Source of the DNA: an uncultured Lachnospiraceae bacterium
GTDB lineage: Bacteria > Bacillota_A > Clostridia > Lachnospirales > Lachnospiraceae
Assembly: GCA_902796775.1 (NCBI GenBank)
Contig: CADBQK010000541.1
Span: forward strand, 1-5,054
Reading direction: 5' to 3'
DNA length: 5,054 bases
The position numbers and the translations under genes were made by a program. Numbering within the stretch: position 1 is the stretch's first letter; each line of letters starts with the position of its first letter. Shown one piece after another: positions 1 to 5,054 of the stretch. The notes beneath the pieces were generated by a model. That model searched no databases and was not told the DNA's origin. It saw only the letters and a list, made by a program, of their open reading frames with translations.

Positions 1-292
1 GATTAAGCTGGGTGGGAAAGGATGTGAGTTTTCCTTTGCTCAGCCGATCATGGCGATGAGGATAGACGTCAGATTATTACTCGGCCTGATAAGCTATATT
101 TTAAGCTTTATACTCTATACAATTATAATCCAGAAAAAAGATCTGAGTTATATCTATCCATTAAGCGCGGGTGTTATCAATGTAGTGACTGTTATTGCAG
201 GGGTGTTGATTCTGAAAGAGAAGGTTACTACAGTAGGCGTCATTGGAATCATTGCAATTGTGTTTGGCGTGTTGATGTTGAATATCAAGTGA
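1..292 (+). CDS. Small multidrug-resistance/EamA-type membrane transporter, 5' end missing (probable lipid-linked sugar flippase subunit)
   Basis: The reading frame is open from base 2 to a TGA at 290-292, so 96 codons are visible and the true start lies left of the window. The ATGs at 50 and 56 are probably internal, because the upstream codons (IKLGGKG, then FSFAQP) look like the end of helix 1 and the first loop of an SMR-type protein. Counting from base 2, three hydrophobic helices follow at about residues 25-43, 50-71 and 76-94. The stretch around YIYPLSAGVINVV and the LKEKVT motif after helix 3 are typical of the SMR/EamA superfamily, whose short members are about 105-120 residues, so perhaps 15-25 residues are missing. 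ArnE/ArnF-like members are linked to flipping undecaprenyl-phosphate sugars, and the neighbouring GT-C and GT2 genes favour that role over drug efflux. The substrate is an inference; an ordinary SMR efflux pump remains possible. Confidence 0.78.
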   Translation, partial: IKLGGKGCEFSFAQPIMAMRIDVRLLLGLISYILSFILYTIIIQKKDLSYIYPLSAGVINVVTVIAGVLILKEKVTTVGVIGIIAIVFGVLMLNIK

Positions 293-310
293 CTCCGGGG
301 AGAAAGCAAT

Positions 311-2689
311 ATGAGTAAGCAGGGTGTTCTGGGAGGAAAGAAAGGAAAATATGGATCATACTTTTATGTATTGTTCTGTATTGCTCTTATTTCTATGATA
401 TCCTGCTTTTTTATTCTGATCCGGCTTCCAAAAGTAGATAATATCCCATATATAAAAACCCTTGATAACGAAGCGTATTCTGTGAAAGACTTTTCTGCTG
501 CTAATGAGAGGGTGTGCAATGTCACGGATTATGCTCTTTCCGCCCGGGACAAAGAAGGTGAAAAAATGTTTTCAGCGGAAGTGTCGCTGGGTGAGGGAGA
601 TGCGTTTCTTGTAAGTGGCATAGTGGTGAATGAGTCTGATGAACCGGTCAATATCGTGGTAGACCTGTTTTCGGAAAACTATCATCAGGGATATAATCGT
701 TTTTCGGTTTTGGCAGGGAAGGGAGAGACCTCTTTGAAGGGCCGCCTTCCTTTTTACAGAGGTCAGCATCCGGAGAAATGCTCTCTTCGCATCTACGCAA
801 ACGGGAAGGGCGCTTTTTCTGTTCATGATTTTAATGTGACCAGAGTTTCAGAGGTAATTGACGGTAACCGTGTTGTCCGAAACAGTCTTATTGCTTTTTG
901 GATCCTGTTTGCTCTTTCCGGCTTCTGCCTTCTCTATTGCATGGTGAGGAGTGTCGTTTTTTTCAGGAAATCGGATAGAGACAGCAGAGCAGTAATCCTG
1001 TTTTTCAGGAATCATGCGAAAACGGCAGGCAGTTTTCTGATCGTTATTCTGACTGTCAGTGCTGCTCTTTTATACTTTTATCGAAAGATAGATACCCGTT
1101 ATCCCCTGTCATATACAGGTGGAGATGAGATGGGGGTTTATTATTTTGTCAAATGTATAAAAGAACAGGGATTGTCCTTCGTAAATCCGATGGTTGGAGG
1201 GCTTTCCGGCGGGGATATGTTTGACTATCCTTTCTCGGATGGATTGTCATTTCTGATCGTTAAGATCATCAGTTTTTTTGTCGCTGATACTTATACGATT
1301 ACGAATCTCTTTTATTTCTTTAACTATTATCTGATCGCGGCTGTATGTTTTGTGGTCTGCAAAAGGCTGGGATTCAGAAACAGTATCTCGATCGTGCTCT
1401 CGGTGCTGTATTGTTTCAGCCCGTATATTCAGAGCAGATATCCTCATATGTGGCTTGTCCCTTATTATATGCTGCCGGTCGCGTGGCTGATATCGATTGA
1501 AATAATCGAAGGGAAAATCGTTAATACGAATGAGACGGTTGGAGACGGGAAGGTATTTTGGAGGTATTTCGTCTTAGCTTTTCTGTGCGCGTTTACCGGA
1601 TTGTACTATGCGTTTTTTTCGTGTGCACTGTTTTCTGTCGCGTTTATTATCAGAGCGGTTCATTCACGCGAAAAGCGAACCAGGATTGAACTGTATCCAA
1701 TTGCCTTTATCTGCAGTACAGTGCTTGGCGTGCTGGTCAATATTGTTCCGAATCTTGTTTTCTGGATGATAAATGGGACAAATCCCTCCAGCCAGATTTC
1801 ACTTCGTGCTGCAGGTGATGCTGAAATATATGGATTGAAACTGGTTCAAATGCTGCTTCCCAGAGACGGGCATAGAATTGGCATATTTGCTGCTGTCAGA
1901 GAATTCTATAATAAGAATTATCCCATGGTTAATGAGAATGCGACAGCCGCATTGGGATTGATAGCGTCGGTTGGCCTAATTTTTTGTATTGTTACGCTGT
2001 TTACAAAAAGCAGGTTCTGCAAGTCGTATGCATATCTGAGTGTTTCCGTTTTTCTGATTGCGACGATAGGGGGCATGAGTTCTTTAATCTCTGTCTTTTT
2101 CAGGATTCCAATCAGATGCTACAACCGAATGTCGATTATTCTTATGTTTTTGAGTTTGTTGACAATAGGATCCTATCTGAGCCGCTGGCTCGAAGGAAAG
2201 CATATGATTATTGAAGCGGGGTTATGCCTGTTGCTAACCGGTATCGGTCTTTATGATCAGACGATTACAATTCCTTCCAACATATCGACTGCTTTCATTG
2301 AGAAACGCGAGATGATGAGGCAGATTCAGGGAATTCTTGAACAGGGGGATATGGTGTTTGTACTGCCCTATACGGATTGGGTTTCCGGGACCGGATACAG
2401 GCAGCATATGGGGTATATTGAAACAGACGGAATCAGGTGGAGCTATGGAGCGATGGAGGGGCGTGAAGAGGCAGTCTGGCAGAGTATGGTATCCGGGTAT
2501 CCAACCGAAGAGATGGTGCAGGTTCTTCAGGATGCCGGATATGATGGGATTTATGTAGATCAGGATCTATATGTCATGGCATATGATGATACACAGTTGG
2601 AAGAAAAGAAGAGAGAGATCACAGAGATAACCGGCAAAGAACCACTTGTATGCGGTGATGGAAGTGCGTTATTCTGGGATATAAGGTGA
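311..2689 (+). CDS. Large polytopic membrane protein, probable GT-C-fold (YfhO-like) extracytoplasmic glycosyltransferase
   Basis: This 792-residue protein starts at an ATG preceded by GGGGAGA (297-303). A first helix (about residues 17-38) follows a basic N-terminus and leads into a beta-rich soluble stretch (about 39-190). Helix 2 (191-213) returns the chain to the cytoplasm, where a basic loop (214-240) sits. Roughly eleven more hydrophobic segments lie between 241 and 650, and a soluble tail covers 651-792. By the positive-inside rule the loop after helix 3 is outside; it carries GGDE (270-273), whose Asp272/Glu273 sit where GT-C enzymes keep their catalytic acid. Other notable blocks are HMWLVPYYMLP (379-389) and RCYNRMS (602-608). 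GT-C enzymes move a sugar from a polyprenyl-phosphate donor to an acceptor outside the membrane. The flanking flippase-like and GT2 genes support this. A polymerase or other glycan membrane protein is an alternative; the acceptor is unknown. The gene is intact, with no frameshift. Confidence 0.85.
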   Translation: MSKQGVLGGKKGKYGSYFYVLFCIALISMISCFFILIRLPKVDNIPYIKTLDNEAYSVKDFSAANERVCNVTDYALSARDKEGEKMFSAEVSLGEGDAFLVSGIVVNESDEPVNIVVDLFSENYHQGYNRFSVLAGKGETSLKGRLPFYRGQHPEKCSLRIYANGKGAFSVHDFNVTRVSEVIDGNRVVRNSLIAFWILFALSGFCLLYCMVRSVVFFRKSDRDSRAVILFFRNHAKTAGSFLIVILTVSAALLYFYRKIDTRYPLSYTGGDEMGVYYFVKCIKEQGLSFVNPMVGGLSGGDMFDYPFSDGLSFLIVKIISFFVADTYTITNLFYFFNYYLIAAVCFVVCKRLGFRNSISIVLSVLYCFSPYIQSRYPHMWLVPYYMLPVAWLISIEIIEGKIVNTNETVGDGKVFWRYFVLAFLCAFTGLYYAFFSCALFSVAFIIRAVHSREKRTRIELYPIAFICSTVLGVLVNIVPNLVFWMINGTNPSSQISLRAAGDAEIYGLKLVQMLLPRDGHRIGIFAAVREFYNKNYPMVNENATAALGLIASVGLIFCIVTLFTKSRFCKSYAYLSVSVFLIATIGGMSSLISVFFRIPIRCYNRMSIILMFLSLLTIGSYLSRWLEGKHMIIEAGLCLLLTGIGLYDQTITIPSNISTAFIEKREMMRQIQGILEQGDMVFVLPYTDWVSGTGYRQHMGYIETDGIRWSYGAMEGREEAVWQSMVSGYPTEEMVQVLQDAGYDGIYVDQDLYVMAYDDTQLEEKKREITEITGKEPLVCGDGSALFWDIR

Positions 2690-2721
2690 GTTTCGTAAGA
2701 AATACAGTTTAGAAAGAAATG

Positions 2722-2734
2722 AAGGTGAATCGTG
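2722..2734 (+). promoter_or_regulatory. Ribosome binding site and GTG start of the GT2 gene
   Basis: AAGGTG at 2722-2727 precedes a GTG at 2732 by four bases. It matches the distal (GGTGA) side of the anti-Shine-Dalgarno complement, so the short gap is acceptable. The frame has a TGA at 2726-2728, making GTG 2732 the only start that keeps the N-terminal VSYVLAGYNE strand; the next in-frame ATG, at codon 26, would delete it. The ATG at 2719 is in another frame and closes after 14 codons. Confidence 0.8.
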
Positions 2735-3436
2735 GAAGTATCGTATGTTTTGGCCGGATATAATGAGCGAAAACTCATAGAATCATCTGTAAACAAGTGT
2801 ATAGAGATGCTTGAGAGGGATTTCAGTGATTATGAGCTGATCCTTATTGATGATGCCTCAAAGGACGGAACCGGCGATATTATGAGAAGATTTGCTCAGA
2901 ATAATCCAAAAGTAAAGTATTTGGAGAATGTGGTAAATCTGAATTTTGGAACATCAGTTCTGCGGGGAGTCAAAGTTGCATCAAAACCATATGTGGTATA
3001 TAATGCTGTGGATTTACCGTTTCCTCTTGATGATACAAAGAAGATCATCCGCAAAGCTCAGAAATATGATGTCCTTGTACTTGAGAGGGTGGATTACAAT
3101 GCTGTGAAGTGGAGAAGAATCACTTCGAAGGGAAACAGTTTTTTACTGCATCTCCTGTTTCCGGGATTGATGCGTGGAACACCGGTAACCAATTATGTAC
3201 AGGTTTACAGGACAGATATTGTCGATCGAATTACTCCGCTTGCGAGGAGTCCGATCTTTGTCTGGCCGGAGATGATATTCAGAGCCAAACTGAGCGGGCT
3301 TAGAGTCGGAAACATGAAGAACAAGCCTGACATCAAGGAAGCCAGATCGGGAGCGTTCGGCCATCCGCATGATATATTGTGGGGAGTGTATGATATGCTT
3401 CGGTTCCGGATCCGATGCTGGGAGAACAAACTATAG
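2732..3436 (+). CDS. Family 2 glycosyltransferase, DPM1-like, without membrane anchor (probable polyprenyl-phosphate sugar transferase)
   Basis: This 234-residue GT-A-fold enzyme starts at a GTG. The N-terminal strand SYVLAGYNE (4-12) and the nucleotide-binding IDDASKDGT (39-47, Asp40/Asp41) are clear GT2 signatures. NLNFGTSVLRG (69-79) corresponds to the region that in dolichol-phosphate-mannose-synthase-like enzymes reads N.G...A...G. The metal-binding motif usually DxD appears as NAVDLP (91-96): only the second Asp (Asp94) is retained, the first position being Ala92. WPEMIFRAKLSG (178-189) fits the late acidic motif that often carries the catalytic base. The protein ends soon after with no hydrophobic helices, unlike GtrB/CsbB, which have two C-terminal membrane segments. 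The enzyme should act in the cytoplasm or at the inner membrane face. Donor and acceptor cannot be read from sequence; a polyprenyl-phosphate acceptor is inferred from the flippase-like and GT-C neighbours, and direct addition to a growing lipid-linked glycan is the main alternative. Confidence 0.88.
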   Translation: MEVSYVLAGYNERKLIESSVNKCIEMLERDFSDYELILIDDASKDGTGDIMRRFAQNNPKVKYLENVVNLNFGTSVLRGVKVASKPYVVYNAVDLPFPLDDTKKIIRKAQKYDVLVLERVDYNAVKWRRITSKGNSFLLHLLFPGLMRGTPVTNYVQVYRTDIVDRITPLARSPIFVWPEMIFRAKLSGLRVGNMKNKPDIKEARSGAFGHPHDILWGVYDMLRFRIRCWENKL

Positions 3437-3483
3437 AAACCATAGAATAACAGAGTTGAGCGAGCAGAGCAGGAGGCCAGGGT

Positions 3484-4455
3484 ATGACAAAGCTTAAAGT
3501 AGGTGTGATTGGAACCGGTAAGATGGGAAGAAATCACGTCAGGAATTATGCAGACGAGATTGGACGTTTTGAGCTGGTTGGGGTGTATGATGAAAACAAT
3601 CAGACCGCAAAAAAGGTAGCGCAGCAGTTCAATACAAGGGCTTTTAAAGACATGTCAGAATTGCTTGATGAAGTGGATGCAGTTTCTGTTGTGGTTCCTT
3701 CTTCGCTGCATAAGGAAGTGGGAACTGTCGTAGCGGAACATAAGGTTCATGCATTGATAGAGAAGCCTCTGGCATTGAACAGCAAAGACGCGGAGTATCT
3801 GACAGATCTGTTCCGGAGCAGGGAACTGTATCTGCAGGTAGGTCATATAGAACGCTTTAATCCTGTCATTCTGGAGCTGGATAAACTGTTGAACAAAAAG
3901 CAGGTGTTCTATATTGAAGCACACCGGTACAGTCCGTTTAGCGGGAGCGGCAGAATAACGGATACAAGTGTAGTAGAAGACCTGATGATTCATGATATTG
4001 ATCTGGTCTGCCATTTGATGGATCCATATAAGGTGACGGATATAAGAGCGAATGGTGAGAGAATAAGATCTGACCATATTGATTTTGCTACGGCAATGCT
4101 TGATTTTGAGGATCATGCTCATGCAGTAATCAATGCCAGCCGTGTTTCTCAGGGAAAGGAAAGGTCAATTGTCATTCATACCGAGGACAGCTTTATCGAG
4201 GCGGATCTTCTGGCAAGGACACTCATGATCTCCAAAAACACAGACATGATTGTTGATCTTTCCGGAGACAGTTCCTATAAACAGGATGGCATTGTGCAGA
4301 AAATATTTGTACCGATTAAAGAACCATTAAGGCAGGAACTGATTGCTTTCTATAATACAATAGTAGATGGCGAACCAATTGCAGTAACAGGGGAAACCGG
4401 AACAAATGCAGTAAAACTGTGTGAAGATATTGTCGGCAGGATTAACGATCGATAA
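3484..4455 (+). CDS. Gfo/Idh/MocA-family sugar dehydrogenase, probable UDP-N-acetylglucosamine 3-dehydrogenase (GnnA/WlbA-like)
   Basis: This 323-residue soluble enzyme starts at an ATG seven bases after a perfect AGGAGG (3471-3476). The N-terminal Rossmann domain shows GVIGTGKMGRNH (8-18 region, glycines 10, 12 and 15), and an acidic residue after the second strand (Asp36 in VYDE) suggests NAD preference. VVVPSSLH (69-76) and the EKP motif (93-95, Lys94) are hallmarks of the family. GHIERFNP (120-127) and EDLMIHDIDL (165-174, with His170 as the likely catalytic residue) open the C-terminal alpha/beta domain. In this family GnnA and WlbA oxidise the 3-hydroxyl of UDP-GlcNAc or UDP-GlcNAc-uronate respectively, giving a 3-ketone for a partner aminotransferase. 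The adjacent DegT-type gene strongly supports C3 oxidation coupled to amination. Which of the two substrates is used is not settled; no uronate-forming 6-dehydrogenase is visible here, which mildly favours UDP-GlcNAc. The length is normal and the gene intact. Confidence 0.92.
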   Translation: MTKLKVGVIGTGKMGRNHVRNYADEIGRFELVGVYDENNQTAKKVAQQFNTRAFKDMSELLDEVDAVSVVVPSSLHKEVGTVVAEHKVHALIEKPLALNSKDAEYLTDLFRSRELYLQVGHIERFNPVILELDKLLNKKQVFYIEAHRYSPFSGSGRITDTSVVEDLMIHDIDLVCHLMDPYKVTDIRANGERIRSDHIDFATAMLDFEDHAHAVINASRVSQGKERSIVIHTEDSFIEADLLARTLMISKNTDMIVDLSGDSSYKQDGIVQKIFVPIKEPLRQELIAFYNTIVDGEPIAVTGETGTNAVKLCEDIVGRINDR

Positions 4456-4467
4456 GGATTGAATATG
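4454..4467 (+). promoter_or_regulatory. Second, upstream translation start signal in frame with the aminotransferase
   Basis: AAGGA at 4454-4458 overlaps the TAA of the dehydrogenase gene and lies six bases before an ATG at 4465. That ATG is in frame with the aminotransferase start at 4504 with no stop between, so it could give a protein with 13 extra residues (MANTVYKKNRRKG), mostly basic. The site is weaker than the AGGAGG used for 4504 and the extension has no counterpart at the usual DegT N-terminus, so this is recorded as a possible alternative only. Confidence 0.35.
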
Positions 4468-4491
4468 GCGAATACAGTATACAAGAAAAAC

Positions 4492-4506
4492 AGGAGGAAA
4501 GGCATG
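4492..4506 (+). promoter_or_regulatory. Main ribosome binding site and start of the aminotransferase gene
   Basis: A perfect AGGAGG (4492-4497) lies six bases before the ATG at 4504. The protein from this ATG begins VPFLNLKLQY after Met-Asn, the standard opening of DegT/DnrJ/EryC1 aminotransferases, which decides in favour of this start over the in-frame ATG at 4465. Confidence 0.82.
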
Positions 4507-5054
4507 AACGTCCCATTTTTGAATCTGAAACTTCAGTATGAGGAATTGATGGATGAGATTAATCAGGAATTGAAAGATATATTTTCAAATACTGCATTTA
4601 TCGGAGGAACAAAGGTCAAAAAGTTTGAGGAAGAAGTCGCTTCATACCTGGGAGTCAGATATGCTGTAGGGTGTGCAAGCGGCACGGATGCCCTTGTTTT
4701 AGCGTTACGTGCATGTGGTATACAGCCTGGTGATGAGGTGATTACTACACCGTTCACATTTTTTGCGACAGCAGAAGCGATCGCTTCCATTGGAGCAAAG
4801 CCTGTTTTTGTAGATGTTCTGGAAGATGACTATAACATCGATCCGGGGAAAATAGAACAGGCGATTACAAAGAAGACAAAGGCAATCCTGCCTGTCCACA
4901 TTTTTGGCGCTCCATGCAATATGGATGAAATCATGGGAATCGCCAAAAAGCATGGATTGAAAGTGATTGAGGACGATGCGCAGGCGATCGGCAGCAAATA
5001 CGGTGACAGGTATGCGGGAACGCTGGGTGATGTGGGATGTTTCTCCTTTTATCC
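4504..5054 (+). CDS. DegT/DnrJ/EryC1-family PLP-dependent sugar aminotransferase, 3' end beyond the window
   Basis: From ATG 4504 the frame stays open to the right edge, giving 183 full codons of a family usually 360-400 residues long. Conserved blocks in order are VPFLNLKLQY (3-12), FIGGTKVKKFE (32-42), the PLP-phosphate-binding ASGTDALVLALRA (58-70), TTPFTFFATAEAI (81-93), AKPVFVDV (98-105), LPVHIFGAPCNMD (129-141), and EDDAQAIGSKYG (156-167), where Asp157 should pair with the pyridine nitrogen and Gln160 stack near the ring. The window stops in SFYP, just before the expected TK in which the lysine forms the Schiff base, so that residue cannot be checked. Coupled to the preceding dehydrogenase, it most likely aminates a 3-keto nucleotide sugar, using glutamate as donor, to give a UDP-3-amino sugar (GnnB- or WbpE/WlbC-like). 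Other DegT members act at C4 of keto-sugars or as dehydratases, so position specificity rests on the neighbour. Confidence 0.93.
   Translation, partial: MNVPFLNLKLQYEELMDEINQELKDIFSNTAFIGGTKVKKFEEEVASYLGVRYAVGCASGTDALVLALRACGIQPGDEVITTPFTFFATAEAIASIGAKPVFVDVLEDDYNIDPGKIEQAITKKTKAILPVHIFGAPCNMDEIMGIAKKHGLKVIEDDAQAIGSKYGDRYAGTLGDVGCFSFY

Larger units (their letters stand above)
1..5054 (+). other. Single co-directional surface-glycan operon segment
   Basis: All five genes point the same way with gaps of 18, 42, 47 and 48 bases, each downstream gene having its own ribosome binding site. No gap holds a stem-loop followed by a T-run or a paired -35/-10 promoter. The promoter must therefore lie upstream of the window and transcription probably continues past the right edge. 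The gene mix (nucleotide-sugar enzymes, GT2, GT-C and a flippase-like protein) is typical of capsule, exopolysaccharide or cell-wall-polymer clusters. Confidence 0.78.

Noticed and set aside
50..292. The first gene as a complete 80-residue protein starting at ATG 50
   Set aside because: The frame is open back to the window edge and the upstream codons fit the end of helix 1 of an SMR-type protein; starting at 50 would leave only three helices.
2159..2164. TTGACA, a perfect -35 hexamer inside the GT-C-like gene
   Set aside because: The bases 17 further on are GC-rich (around ccgctg) with no -10 match, and no gene starts shortly downstream.
2165..2176. A 12-base perfect palindrome (ATAGGATCCTAT)
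   Set aside because: About one such palindrome is expected by chance in a window this long, and it lies in the coding region for a membrane helix with no second copy noticed.
2690..2731. TTTC-GTAA-GAAA mini-inverted repeat after the GT-C-like gene as a terminator
   Set aside because: The stem has only four mostly A-T pairs and no T-run follows, so it would not stop transcription.
2719..2763. A 14-codon frame from ATG 2719 overlapping the GT2 start
   Set aside because: It has only a weak upstream purine run, is very short, and the GT2 ribosome binding site lies inside it; nothing suggests that it is a leader peptide.
3205..3537. A 110-codon minus-strand frame spanning the GT2/dehydrogenase junction
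   Set aside because: It overlaps two good genes and the strong AGGAGG of the second one, and its translation is low-information with many Ser, Leu and His residues and no domain.
3655..4122. A 155-codon open frame on the minus strand inside the dehydrogenase gene
   Set aside because: It lies wholly opposite a well-supported gene with conserved motifs, its translation shows no recognisable domain, and it is rich in Gln, His, Ile and Arg in the way antisense shadows are.

Overview
The window carries five genes, all on the + strand and closely spaced (gaps of 18, 42, 47 and 48 bases), with no terminator-like hairpin between them. It reads as the middle of one operon for making and exporting a cell-surface glycan. 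The first gene is cut by the left edge and the last by the right edge. Moderate G+C (roughly mid-40s percent by eye), purine-rich AGGAGG-type ribosome binding sites, one GTG start and the protein style suggest a Gram-positive anaerobe of the Clostridia, perhaps Lachnospiraceae. That assignment is an inference; nothing here identifies a species.

Layout: (1) bases 1-292, the C-terminal part of a small four-helix transporter of the SMR/EamA type (ArnE/EmrE-like); (2) 311-2689, a 792-residue polytopic membrane protein that looks like a GT-C-fold glycosyltransferase (YfhO-like in general design), with an extra extracytoplasmic beta-rich domain near its N-terminus and a soluble C-terminal domain; (3) 2732-3436, a compact family 2 glycosyltransferase of the DPM1-like type without membrane helices; (4) 3484-4455, a Gfo/Idh/MocA-family NAD(P)-dependent sugar dehydrogenase resembling UDP-GlcNAc 3-dehydrogenases; (5) 4504 to the right edge, the N-terminal 183 codons of a DegT/DnrJ/EryC1 PLP-dependent sugar aminotransferase.

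How they may work together (inference): genes 4 and 5 form the classic pair that oxidises a nucleotide sugar at C3 and then aminates the ketone, giving a 3-amino sugar. Genes 1-3 match the parts list of a three-component extracytoplasmic glycosylation system: a GT2 enzyme loads a sugar onto polyprenyl phosphate at the inner face of the membrane, a small multi-helix protein flips it, and a GT-C enzyme transfers it to an acceptor outside. The window would then hold both synthesis of an unusual amino sugar and machinery to attach a sugar to a surface polymer. Whether the sugar made and the sugar transferred are the same cannot be told from sequence.

There are no RNA genes, mobile elements, CRISPR arrays, long repeats or convincing internal promoters. 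No stretch longer than 48 bases lies between genes.
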